From Aurantibacillus circumpalustris (GTDB taxonomy: Bacteria > Bacteroidota > Bacteroidia > B-17B0 > Aurantibacillaceae): a stretch of 64,000 nucleotides of DNA. A program made the position numbers and the translations under genes. Positions 1 to 8,483 of the stretch are shown here, in pieces. Each line of letters opens with the position of its first letter. Within the stretch, counting starts at the first letter, position 1. The notes beneath the pieces are model-generated. The model searched no databases. It had not been told where the DNA came from and saw only the letters and a program-made list of their open reading frames with translations. The stretch is taken from assembly GCF_029625215.1 (NCBI RefSeq), contig NZ_CP121197.1:3286001-3350000 (forward strand). Direction: 5' to 3'.

Positions 1-1088
1 CTTTAACTACAGGTGATTTTACGGTAAGCGGCACAAATGTTGCTGGTTGTACAAACACAAATAGTGCGGTAGCGTCAGTAACAGTCAACGCTTTACCATC
101 TCTCACAATCAGCAGCACTAAATCAGTAATTTGTATTGGCGATCAAACAACTTTGAATGCAAGTGGAGCAGTAACTTATACGTGGACCAACGGTATAATT
201 AACGGAAGTGCATTTTCACCTTCCGTTACAACAACATACACATTAACCGGTACCGATTTAAATACTTGTGAAAACATGGCTTTAACAACCATAACGGTTA
301 ACAACTTACCGGTCATTTCATTTACAAGCTCTGCTATTGAAAGTTGCGAAGCACAATCTGTCACATTAACTGTTTTAGGTGCTTCTTCCTATACTTGGAA
401 TACAACTGAAATGCTCAGTAGTATTGTTGTATCACCAACAACAAGTACTATTTATACCGTTAACGCTATAGATGTTAACACCTGCACCAACACAGCGTCT
501 TACACACAATCTGTTATTTCATGTCCAGGAACATTTACAGCTTCTACCAGCAAAACCGATGTAACATGTAATGGTAAAGATGATGGTAGTATCAACGTTA
601 GTTCAGCTAACTCTTATACAGGTTCGACATTGAGTTATTATTGGAACCCATCAATTTTATGTCCAAACAATAATTGCGATAGTCTTAAAAATCTGAAAGC
701 TGGCACTTACAATTTAACATTAAAACTGACGTACACCTTAAACGGCACTTTAGTTAAAGTTGAATCGATAGTTTTAAATCCAATAACAATACTTGACCTT
801 AATGGCCAATGTGTTGTGAAAGTATATAATGGCGTTACAGCAAATAATGATGGAGTAAATGACATCTTAACAATTGAAAACATTGAAGAATTTCCGAATA
901 ATACTGTGAATATTTTTAACCGTTGGGGACAACAAGTATATCAGGTAAAAGGATATGATAACGTAAATAAAGCTTGGCCAAGTAATGGAGATGAAAACAA
1001 TTTATCATCTGGCACTTACTTTTATGTGATTGACCTAGGCATTGGCGGAAAACCAATTAAAGGTTGGGTTGAGTTGATTAAGAACTAA
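1..1088 (+). CDS. T9SS type B sorted surface protein, 3' part (5' end outside window)
   Basis: The frame is open from base 3, so the gene begins upstream of the window and only about 360 C-terminal residues are seen. The visible part has Ig/PKD-like beta modules rich in Thr, Ser and Asn with repeated Tyr-Thr-Trp strands and paired Cys. The last ~85 residues carry the type B (gliding-motility-associated, CHU_C) sorting domain: an N-x-D-G-x-N-D motif, then FNRWGQQVY, then a YFYVIDL strand. Proteins of this class cross the outer membrane by T9SS and are exposed or released. The function of the passenger part is unknown. A TTG inside the frame at 153 is not a credible start because the same fold continues upstream of it. 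Confidence 0.85.
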   Translation, partial: LTTGDFTVSGTNVAGCTNTNSAVASVTVNALPSLTISSTKSVICIGDQTTLNASGAVTYTWTNGIINGSAFSPSVTTTYTLTGTDLNTCENMALTTITVNNLPVISFTSSAIESCEAQSVTLTVLGASSYTWNTTEMLSSIVVSPTTSTIYTVNAIDVNTCTNTASYTQSVISCPGTFTASTSKTDVTCNGKDDGSINVSSANSYTGSTLSYYWNPSILCPNNNCDSLKNLKAGTYNLTLKLTYTLNGTLVKVESIVLNPITILDLNGQCVVKVYNGVTANNDGVNDILTIENIEEFPNNTVNIFNRWGQQVYQVKGYDNVNKAWPSNGDENNLSSGTYFYVIDLGIGGKPIKGWVELIKN

Positions 1089-1093
1089 TTTTG

Positions 1094-1177
1094 AATGGAA
1101 AATGTAAAATGTTTGATGGAAAAGGAAAAAACTCCAACCATCCCCATCTTGCATTTTACATCTTCAATTTTCCATCT
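1094..1177. repeat. imperfect inverted repeat after T9SS gene
   Basis: A left arm containing ATGTAAAATGTTTGATGG (about 1102-1119) is matched in inverse orientation by CCATCTTGCATTTTACAT (about 1144-1161). The arms are built from GATGGAAAATG-like words. The structure follows the stop at 1088 and could terminate transcription, but it has no clean T-tract. It looks like a dispersed intergenic repeat. Confidence 0.55.
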
Positions 1178-1234
1178 TAAATAAAACCTCAGTGTTAGTC
1201 ATATTTTAAAACCTAATTATCGTAATCTATTCAG

Positions 1235-1242
1235 TAAATTTA
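1235..1242 (+). promoter_or_regulatory. -7 box TAAATTTA of the baiN-like gene
   Basis: TAAATTTA fits the Bacteroidota -7 consensus TAnnTTTG except for the last base. It ends exactly 4 nt before an in-frame ATC at 1247, the same geometry as at ruvB, the 15976 gene and the 17211 gene. The -33 element is weak. An in-frame stop (TAA 1235-1237) lies inside the box, so translation cannot start further upstream. Confidence 0.5.
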
Positions 1243-1246
1243 CGGC

Positions 1247-2464
1247 ATCGTAAAAAGTTGTATAGTTATAGGAGGTGGAGCTGCAGGTTTTTTTGCTGCT
1301 ATTAACTTAGCAAAAAAAAATCCAAATTATAAAATCACCATTCTTGAAAAAACAAACAAACTACTTTCTAAAGTAAAAGTCTCTGGTGGCGGCCGTTGCA
1401 ATGTAACACACCATTGTTTTGAAAATTCGGAGCTAGTAAAAAATTATCCCAGAGGGAATAAAGAGCTACAACAAGTTTTTTCAAAATTTAGTGTTCAAAA
1501 TACCATAGATTGGTTTAAACAACACGGTGTTATTTTAAAAACAGAAGAAGACGGCCGTATGTTCCCTTACTCCAACGACAGTCAAACCATTATTGATTGT
1601 TTTTTAGAACTTGCCAAAAAGCTAAACATAAAAATCGTAGCGCAGTGCGAGGTCTTTTCAATCCAAAAAAATACTGAACACTTTATTCTTAAAACCAATA
1701 AAGACATTCTATCAGCAGATGTGATAATTTGTGCTTTAGGTGGTCACAATAAAACAGGCGCTTATGATATTTTGAAAAACATTGGGCACACCATTGATAA
1801 ACCAATTCCAAGCCTTTTTACATTAAACCTTCCAAACGAATCCATAAAAAAAGATCTTCAAGGAATTAGTGTAAAAAATGCTCAAGTGCTAATTGAAGGC
1901 ACGAAATTAAATTACAATGGTCCTATTTTAATTACCCATTGGGGTTTAAGTGGGCCAGCTGTTTTGAAATTATCGGCCTTTGCAGCGAAAGAATTTTTCG
2001 ACATCAATTATCTCGCTCAAATACGGGTGAATTGGGTATACCCTGAAAAAATAAATAACATTTTGGAACAGATAAAGCAGATTCAAAAAGAAAAACACAA
2101 GGCACTTCCCCACTCTAACTCAGCTTTTGATTTACCAAAACGTTTATGGGAGTTTTTATGCGAACAATCTCAAATCCCAACTAACAAACCTTGGGCAGAG
2201 GTTTCGAATAAACACTTAAATAAATTAGCAGTGAAGCTCGTAAACAGCAGTTTTAAGATGGAAGGAAAAACAACCTTTAAAGAAGAGTTTGTTACTTGCG
2301 GCGGTGTGAATTTAAAGGAGGTCGATTTTAAAACCATGCAAAGTAAATTGGTACCAAATTTGTTTTTTTGTGGTGAGGTTTTGAATATTGATGGGATAAC
2401 GGGTGGTTTTAATTTTCAAAGTGCCTGGAGTACGGCATGGGTTTGCGCTCAGAGTATTGAATAA
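1247..2464 (+). CDS. NAD(P)/FAD-dependent oxidoreductase, BaiN/HI0933 (YhiN) family
   Basis: About 405 residues, the usual family length. An N-terminal Rossmann motif GGGAAG (residues ~9-14) binds FAD. It is followed by the family signature SGGGRCNVTH (~46-55) and a C-terminal GGFNFQSAW motif. Members are flavoproteins of unclear physiological substrate; BaiN itself was linked to bile-acid reduction, which should not be transferred here. No ATG, GTG or TTG precedes the FAD motif in frame. The frame opens after TAA at 1235-1237, and the first canonical start (ATG 1559) would delete the whole FAD-binding motif. ATC at 1247 sits 4 nt after a -7 box and is my chosen start. The alternatives are ATT 1238 or an ATG lost by mutation or sequencing error. 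Confidence 0.8.
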   Translation: MVKSCIVIGGGAAGFFAAINLAKKNPNYKITILEKTNKLLSKVKVSGGGRCNVTHHCFENSELVKNYPRGNKELQQVFSKFSVQNTIDWFKQHGVILKTEEDGRMFPYSNDSQTIIDCFLELAKKLNIKIVAQCEVFSIQKNTEHFILKTNKDILSADVIICALGGHNKTGAYDILKNIGHTIDKPIPSLFTLNLPNESIKKDLQGISVKNAQVLIEGTKLNYNGPILITHWGLSGPAVLKLSAFAAKEFFDINYLAQIRVNWVYPEKINNILEQIKQIQKEKHKALPHSNSAFDLPKRLWEFLCEQSQIPTNKPWAEVSNKHLNKLAVKLVNSSFKMEGKTTFKEEFVTCGGVNLKEVDFKTMQSKLVPNLFFCGEVLNIDGITGGFNFQSAWSTAWVCAQSIE

Positions 2465-2478
2465 CGCTTAAAAGTATT

Positions 2479-2511
2479 TTTGCTAAAATTCCACACAATC
2501 AACTATCTTTA
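2479..2511 (+). promoter_or_regulatory. promoter of the fructose-6-phosphate aldolase gene
   Basis: A -33 TTTG at 2479-2482 and a -7 TATCTTTA at 2504-2511 are separated by 21 nt, matching the Bacteroidota sigma-A promoter. The leader to the ATG at 2534 is about 18 nt and has no clear Shine-Dalgarno. Confidence 0.6.
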
Positions 2512-2533
2512 AGCCTTCAAAAAACTTAACAAC

Positions 2534-3181
2534 ATGAAATTTTTTATTGATACAGCCAATCTGGCTCAAATTAAAGAGGCGCAGGATATGGGCGTTTTAG
2601 ACGGTGTAACAACTAACCCATCATTAATGGCAAAAGAAGGCATTAAAGGGCAAAATAACATTTTGAAACACTATGTGGATATTTGTAATATTGTTACTGG
2701 TGATGTAAGTGCTGAAGTAATTTCAACAGATTTTGACGGTATGGTGAAAGAAGGCGAAGCGCTTGCAGAATTGCACGAACGCATTGTTGTAAAAATCCCT
2801 ATGATAAAAGATGGTGTAAAAGCCATTAAATATTTTACCGAAAAAGGAATAAAAACAAATTGCACACTAGTATTTTCTGCTGGACAAGCTTTATTAGCTG
2901 CTAAAGCAGGTGCTACTTACATGTCACCATTTATTGGCCGCTTAGACGATGTTAGCACAGACGGTTTAAGACTTATTGAAGACATTCGTTTGATATACGA
3001 CAACTACGGTTTTGAAACACAAATTTTAGCGGCAAGTGTTCGTCACCCAATGCACATTATTGAGTGTGCAAGAATAGGTGCAGATGTTATTACAGCTCCA
3101 TTAAGTGCAATCAGCGCCTTATTAAAACACCCTTTAACGGATAGTGGTTTAGCTCAGTTTTTGGCTGACGCAAAAAAATAA
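2534..3181 (+). CDS. fsa: fructose-6-phosphate aldolase / small transaldolase
   Basis: 215 residues, the length of the FSA/TalC class I aldolase family. The protein begins MKFFIDTAN, followed by [13 protein letters not shown], the family's N-terminal signature. Lys87 in VVKIPM is the expected Schiff-base lysine. The C-terminal part carries the conserved ADVITAPL segment. It acts in the cytoplasm on fructose 6-phosphate or sedoheptulose 7-phosphate (non-oxidative pentose phosphate chemistry). Sequence alone does not separate aldolase from transaldolase activity. It is monocistronic, with its own promoter and an intrinsic terminator. Confidence 0.92.
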   Translation: MKFFIDTANLAQIKEAQDMGVLDGVTTNPSLMAKEGIKGQNNILKHYVDICNIVTGDVSAEVISTDFDGMVKEGEALAELHERIVVKIPMIKDGVKAIKYFTEKGIKTNCTLVFSAGQALLAAKAGATYMSPFIGRLDDVSTDGLRLIEDIRLIYDNYGFETQILAASVRHPMHIIECARIGADVITAPLSAISALLKHPLTDSGLAQFLADAKK

Positions 3182-3201
3182 ATTAAAATGATGATAAATT
3201 G

Positions 3202-3229
3202 AAATCCGGCCCACAAGCCGGATTTTTTT
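3202..3229 (+). terminator. intrinsic terminator after fsa
   Basis: Stem AAATCCGGC / GCCGGATTT with a 6-nt loop, followed by a run of T. The same stem sequence is reused at 61072-61096 on the other strand. Confidence 0.9.
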
Positions 3230-3275
3230 GTGAATACACGGCATACTTTTTGTAAAAGAAACGAAAACGCAGGTA

Positions 3276-4631
3276 ATGATAAGACTCATCATGATTTTTG
3301 GAATCTTTTTGTATTCAACCAATAAGGCACAACCTATCAATTTTACTATTACGAATAATTCTGGCACTAATACTATAACCTGCATAACGGCGTCTATAAA
3401 TATTTCTTTAAGTAGTTCTTGGCTTGCAACAGTTAGTTATTCTTGTTTTAATGCCACTACTATTCAAACTGGAAGCAATGTTACTATCACAAGTCCTGGA
3501 AATTATACAATTATTGCAAGTTCGGGCACAATAAGTTCAACGCAAACAATAGCTATTACAATAAATACTACCACTCCAAGTTCAACTTTAAGTCCAATTT
3601 CACAGTCGATCAATTGTGTCCCTCACTCATTAAGTGAAGTAACAGTAACATCTGCACCTTCGTTAAACATAACGCATTACTTCACTACGCCAGTAGGCGG
3701 CACGTTAACAACAACTGTTAACCCAACGTATTACACACCATCAACAACAGGAACATACACACATGTAATAATTGATAATATAACGGGGTGCTCTTCAAGC
3801 AATACCTTTATAATAAACTCCCCGTTTAGTAATTTTCCCTGGACAACTCTGACGAGTCCACAAAATTTTTCGGTTGGTTGTTCTGGCACAGCCGCTGTCA
3901 TATTTAGTCCATCTACCCCAACTTCCGTAATTAGTCTATTTACATATAGCCTCATAAATCAAAATAGTTTATTTCCTGTCCCAACAGGACCTCTAAGTAG
4001 TTCACCAATACAAATTGCAAACGCAAGCGGTACATGGACATATGTTGTTAGAGACACGAACATGTGTACTCTTTACGTGCCCTTAAGTATTGGAATGAAT
4101 ACAACGGCGCCTCTAATTGAATCAGCTAGTTTTACTAATTGTCAGGGCACAAATACTACAATTTATCCAAATATGGTCTCCGGCATTTCATCATCCTTAA
4201 CAATAAATTACACCTATCAGTGGTTTACTCCTGCTAGTGTGCAGCTAACGTCGAGTTCATTGCAATATAGTGTATCAACACAATCACCCGGTAATTATAC
4301 AGTCTTTGTTACGGACACAGCCAACGGTTGTTTTCAAAAAGCAGTTGTTTCCGTTGAATTTTGTGCTGGAGTAAAAGAGTATTTATTCGTAAAAAATAAT
4401 TTTTTATTATTTCCTAATCCCAGTAACGGCATTGTTAACATTAGTGGATTAAACTTAACAGAAAGTATATGTGTTAAAGTATATAATTCAATAGGTGTTT
4501 TGGTTCACGAATCTGTAATTTTTGAAAATAATTATAGTATAAACATAACGGATTTACCAAGTGATACCTATTTCATACGACTTCTAATTGGAAAACAACC
4601 ATTTTTGCTGACCTCAATTTTAAAACATTAA
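3276..4631 (+). CDS. T9SS type A sorted protein, array member 1
   Basis: 451 residues. A signal peptide (MIRLIMIFGIFLYSTNKAQ) is followed by beta-sandwich modules of Thr/Ser/Asn-rich sequence. The order of blocks (an SxQSINC block, a GTYTH block, an SPQNFSVGC block, a C-terminal NGC block) is shared with the next three genes and with the gene at the right edge, so these are paralogs. The last ~80 residues form a type A T9SS sorting domain: LFPNPSNG, then VKVYNSIGVLV, then a final ILKH strand. The mature protein is expected at the cell surface or outside the cell. Ligand and role are unknown. It is the shortest array member and has lost the later QILDCN and DLNNGC blocks. Confidence 0.85.
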   Translation: MIRLIMIFGIFLYSTNKAQPINFTITNNSGTNTITCITASINISLSSSWLATVSYSCFNATTIQTGSNVTITSPGNYTIIASSGTISSTQTIAITINTTTPSSTLSPISQSINCVPHSLSEVTVTSAPSLNITHYFTTPVGGTLTTTVNPTYYTPSTTGTYTHVIIDNITGCSSSNTFIINSPFSNFPWTTLTSPQNFSVGCSGTAAVIFSPSTPTSVISLFTYSLINQNSLFPVPTGPLSSSPIQIANASGTWTYVVRDTNMCTLYVPLSIGMNTTAPLIESASFTNCQGTNTTIYPNMVSGISSSLTINYTYQWFTPASVQLTSSSLQYSVSTQSPGNYTVFVTDTANGCFQKAVVSVEFCAGVKEYLFVKNNFLLFPNPSNGIVNISGLNLTESICVKVYNSIGVLVHESVIFENNYSINITDLPSDTYFIRLLIGKQPFLLTSILKH

Positions 4632-4709
4632 ACAATTCGAAATTTTAACAATTAAGTAAGTATTGTTAATAAAATTATCGATAAAAGAAGGAATGTCAAA
4701 CTCTTTTGT

Positions 4710-4717
4710 TACCTTTA
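4710..4717 (+). promoter_or_regulatory. -7 box TACCTTTA of array member 2
   Basis: TACCTTTA ends 3 nt before the ATG at 4721. This fixes the start at 4721 rather than the in-frame TTG at 4706, and implies a leaderless or nearly leaderless transcript. Confidence 0.5.
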
Positions 4718-4720
4718 ATT

Positions 4721-6643
4721 ATGGGTAAAATTGTCTATACAATTTATATCGTACTCATTTCAATCAAAATTATCGGGCAAGCCCCCCTCGATTTTACAAT
4801 TCATACAACCTCTGCGTCAAATAATATAACTTGTACAAATCCGACCGTTGATTATTTTTTAAAGTCGAATAATGCCGAATCAATAACATATACCTGGATG
4901 GGTCCGATTCCAACTGTTACGGGGTATTCGATAAGCATTAATGTACCAGGAACCTATTCTATTTTTGCAACAACCCCAAGCGGTCAGTCGCAGTTTAAAA
5001 GCGTTATAGTTGGTCTTGATTTTGTTTATCCAATATCTAATTTAAATCCTATTATTCAATCAATTAGTTGCAATAACTTTTCCTTAGCTCAAGTAACAGC
5101 TTCATCTACTGGCTCTGGTGTAAATTTTAGTCATCGTTTTTTGTCACCTTACGGAGGTTCTTACGTCACAAACACACCCACAACTTCATATGTACCATCT
5201 GTTCCTGGAACTTATACGCATGTGTTAGTTAACATTGATAACGGGTGTGAAACTACTAAAACATTTGTGGTAAACGCTTCTTCAGGTTTTCCAACCTTTA
5301 ATGTATCAAGTATATCTAATTTTACATTAGGATGCGGAACATTCAGTACAACTAACATTTCAATCACAGGTGCAGCAACATCACCCACGCCTGGGGGTGC
5401 TGTATCCTACACTATAATAAGCCCACAAACATCCACGAACATCGTCATGGGTAATCTTAGCTCAATAACTAATTATTCTATAATAGTTCCAGGAAACTAC
5501 ACCTTAGTTACAAGAGACAATACAAGTCTCTGCGAAACCCGAGTTCCAGTTTCGGTTATTCAAAACACAACATCGCCAGACCTAGGCGTTCTTGTTCCAA
5601 CACATATCTTAGATTGTTATAAAAGCCAAGTTAAATTAGAAGCCTTTAGTTTTACAAATGGCGTTTCAATTCATTGGCAATGGACTGGTAGTTCTAGTGG
5701 AACTTTACTTGGCGATTACATGTCAGTTAACACGAATACCCAAGCTTTAAATACGGTGATAAATGTTTACACTATAGTTGCTTTAAACACTCAAAATCAA
5801 TGTAAGACTGCTACAGTTATTCCGATGTACCAAAACCTATTTAAACCTAATGCACTTATTAACTCACCTACTAACAAACTAACCTGCGCTAGCCCAACTA
5901 TTGTTTTGACAAATCAAAGTTCTAGTTCAATTCCACCGTCAAGTATTTTCTCAAACACCCTTCCAGTTGTATCCTATTGGAAAAGCCCATTAGCTCAAAA
6001 TTTCTCACTGTCGTCTACCTTTATTGCTGATAACTCAGGATATTATACATTGGAAGCGATAGATCAAAATAATGGTTGTAAATCTTCTACCACTATACCC
6101 ATTTTTAATGAAAAGGTTTATCCAATGGTTAATAATCCAGTCGTGCCACCTCCTTTTTGCATCAATACAATTAGCACCTCGGTATTTGTTTATCCAATAA
6201 TCACTCAAAATTCACAAAACTTTTCTTATAGTTGGACAGGGCCGCCGGGTGCTATTTTAAATTCAGTAAATAACGCTTCATGTTCGGCTAATGCCTTAGG
6301 CATATACTCTGTTATAGTTACTAATACAGTTAACGGATGCGCAACTATGGCTCAAGTTATTGTAGCCAATTGTTATACTGGTATTAATGAAAACAATTTT
6401 ACCTCGACTAGTATTTCTGTTTACCCTAATCCATCAACCGATATATTTACTTTAGATTATAATACTTTAGAAAAAAATACTTCTATTAAAATCTACAATT
6501 CACTTGGCATGCTTGTAACTGATCAAACCCTTAATTCTAGTTATAACACACTTGATCTTACTGGACAAGCAAATGGTATTTATACCCTGCTAATCATTCA
6601 AGAAAACAAGAACATTACTTCAGTTAAGTTAGTAAAACGCTAA
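4721..6643 (+). CDS. T9SS type A sorted protein, array member 2
   Basis: About 640 residues. The N-terminal hydrophobic segment (IVYTIYIVLISIKIIGQ) is a signal peptide. The ectodomain repeats the array blocks: QSISC, SPYGGS, GTYTH, FTLGCGT, a RDN block with Cys, ILDCYKSQ and YQNLF. It adds an IFSNTLPV block. The C-terminus is a type A T9SS domain beginning VYPNPSTD and continuing IKIYNSLGMLV and a final VKLVKR strand. It is a co-oriented neighbour of paralogs on both sides, with its own -7 box. Conserved cysteines recur at block boundaries, which suggests disulfide-stabilised Ig-like domains. Function unknown. Confidence 0.85.
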   Translation: MGKIVYTIYIVLISIKIIGQAPLDFTIHTTSASNNITCTNPTVDYFLKSNNAESITYTWMGPIPTVTGYSISINVPGTYSIFATTPSGQSQFKSVIVGLDFVYPISNLNPIIQSISCNNFSLAQVTASSTGSGVNFSHRFLSPYGGSYVTNTPTTSYVPSVPGTYTHVLVNIDNGCETTKTFVVNASSGFPTFNVSSISNFTLGCGTFSTTNISITGAATSPTPGGAVSYTIISPQTSTNIVMGNLSSITNYSIIVPGNYTLVTRDNTSLCETRVPVSVIQNTTSPDLGVLVPTHILDCYKSQVKLEAFSFTNGVSIHWQWTGSSSGTLLGDYMSVNTNTQALNTVINVYTIVALNTQNQCKTATVIPMYQNLFKPNALINSPTNKLTCASPTIVLTNQSSSSIPPSSIFSNTLPVVSYWKSPLAQNFSLSSTFIADNSGYYTLEAIDQNNGCKSSTTIPIFNEKVYPMVNNPVVPPPFCINTISTSVFVYPIITQNSQNFSYSWTGPPGAILNSVNNASCSANALGIYSVIVTNTVNGCATMAQVIVANCYTGINENNFTSTSISVYPNPSTDIFTLDYNTLEKNTSIKIYNSLGMLVTDQTLNSSYNTLDLTGQANGIYTLLIIQENKNITSVKLVKR

Positions 6644-6742
6644 TTATTGAGTTCGGTACCCCAACCTTTTTCATTCCTAATTTGTATATATAAAGAGAGA
6701 ATTAAATCTCAAGATATTTGAATCCACACTAAACAAACCCCA

Positions 6743-8401
6743 ATGAAAAGACTATTTAAATTTGTTGCGATAATTTTTCTATACGGAAACATCGATGCGC
6801 AAGTGCCAAACTTTACTATTACTAATAATTCTGGTACCAGTATATTAACTTGTATACAAACTTCCATAGTGCTCACAGCTTCCACGGCTGTTACTCCGCC
6901 AAATTCTTTTCATTGGACAGGGCCTTCATTTAACATTACTGCACCAAGCGTTACTCTAACACAAGCGGGCACATACACGGTGAATGCTTTAGATTCTATG
7001 AATAACATTTTTGGAACCCAACAAATTACAATCAGTTCAAATACTCTTGCTCAATCATCAGCTGTCTTGCCATCCATCCAAACAATAACTTGCAACACAA
7101 CCGTTGGCGCAACGATAACTTCAAACGCTTCAGGTAATGTAACTCATACATTTGTGAGTCCTTTTGGCACTTCAGTGATTTTTTATTCTTCTGTAGCAAG
7201 TTATACAGCGCTTGGTCCTGGAACATACTCGCATATTCTTCTTGATAATACTAATGGTTGCACTAGCATATCAACATTTACCTTAGTAGGTAGTGGCCAA
7301 AGCTTTCCAACATTCAGTGTTACTAGCCCACAAAATTATACTTTAGGCTGCGGTACAAAAAGTATTGCAATTATCAATATTATTAACGCTGCAACAAGTC
7401 CTACACCAGGCGGACCTGTTTCTTATACCCTTATGCCACTTTTAGGCTCAAATCCTGTTCCACCTGGCACTTCAGGCTATACAGTAGCAGTCCCAGGTAT
7501 TTATTATGCAATAGTAAAAGATAATACAACCAATTGCGCTGCACAAATCCCATTAAGTATTATTTCAAATACAGCAACTCCTAATATCAGCGCCTCGGTG
7601 CCTAAGCAAATTTTAGATTGTAATACTTCACAAGTGATATTACAAGGTAATAGTTCTACAAATAATGTATCTATGCAGTGGTCTTTTATTGGAACACCAG
7701 GCATCGTTGCTTCAAGTACTATTCAAGTATATACAAACTCTATAACTTCAACACAAACTCTTGTCAATACATTCACTTTATTAGTAATTGATAACAACAG
7801 TACATGCAATAGTACGTCCATAATTCCTATTTATCAAAACCTATTTACTCCAAATGCGATAATTTCAAGTGGAGGAAGTACAGTCATTACCTGCATCACG
7901 CCAACCATTATGCTTACCAATGCGAGTGCAACTGGCATTCCGAACACTTCCATATTTCCGTCTAACCTACCGGTTATTGGTTTTTTATGGGTAGGACCAA
8001 ATCCGCAAACTCCGCTTTCGATATCAACGTTATACACCGCAGCTATTGCCGGAATATATACACTGACGGCTAAAGACCTAAATAATGGCTGTACATCGAT
8101 TGCAACAAAAGAGATAAGTGGAGGTTGCGACCTTGTTGGGATTCAAAAAAACAATTCATCTACTATTGCAATAAAAACATTTCCAAATCCCGGAACAGGT
8201 TTCTTTACACTAGTTATAGATAACTTCATTAAGAATGTCAACATAGAAATTTTTAACTCAATTGGCGTTCTTGTAAAAAAACAAGTGCTTTATACAAATG
8301 AAGCAATTCTCAACATTAATGAACAAGCGAACGGTATTTACATTATTCGCTTGGTTCAAAATAATTCGGTGATACATACTTCTAAATTTGTGAAAGAGTA
8401 A
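6743..8401 (+). CDS. T9SS type A sorted protein, array member 3
   Basis: 552 residues. Signal peptide MKRLFKFVAIIFLYGNIDAQ, then an N-terminal FTITNNSGT strand nearly identical to member 1. The array blocks follow in order: a QTITC block, GTYSH, FTLGCGTKS, PGIY with KDN, QILDCN, YQNLF, then a LPV block and AKDLNNGCTS. A type A sorting domain ends the protein (TFPNPGTGFF, IEIFNSIGVLV, SKFVKE). An intrinsic terminator follows. The very similar C-terminal block in member 4 and in the right-edge gene points to recent duplication or gene conversion. Function unknown. Confidence 0.87.
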   Translation: MKRLFKFVAIIFLYGNIDAQVPNFTITNNSGTSILTCIQTSIVLTASTAVTPPNSFHWTGPSFNITAPSVTLTQAGTYTVNALDSMNNIFGTQQITISSNTLAQSSAVLPSIQTITCNTTVGATITSNASGNVTHTFVSPFGTSVIFYSSVASYTALGPGTYSHILLDNTNGCTSISTFTLVGSGQSFPTFSVTSPQNYTLGCGTKSIAIINIINAATSPTPGGPVSYTLMPLLGSNPVPPGTSGYTVAVPGIYYAIVKDNTTNCAAQIPLSIISNTATPNISASVPKQILDCNTSQVILQGNSSTNNVSMQWSFIGTPGIVASSTIQVYTNSITSTQTLVNTFTLLVIDNNSTCNSTSIIPIYQNLFTPNAIISSGGSTVITCITPTIMLTNASATGIPNTSIFPSNLPVIGFLWVGPNPQTPLSISTLYTAAIAGIYTLTAKDLNNGCTSIATKEISGGCDLVGIQKNNSSTIAIKTFPNPGTGFFTLVIDNFIKNVNIEIFNSIGVLVKKQVLYTNEAILNINEQANGIYIIRLVQNNSVIHTSKFVKE

Positions 8402-8424
8402 TAGACTTTTTTACACATACAGAG

Positions 8425-8455
8425 AAAGGCTGCCAGTTTTGGTAGCCTTTTTTTA
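8425..8455 (+). terminator. intrinsic terminator after array member 3
   Basis: Stem AAAGGCTGCC / GGTAGCCTTT with a 6-nt loop (one G-T pair), followed by a T-tract. Confidence 0.85.
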
Positions 8456-8483
8456 TTATATTTAACGACTTAATCCCAAACTC

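Noticed and set aside
1559-2464. Shorter BaiN-like protein starting at ATG 1559
   Set aside because: It would lack the FAD-binding motif and the SGGGRCNVTH signature, which are intact and in frame upstream.
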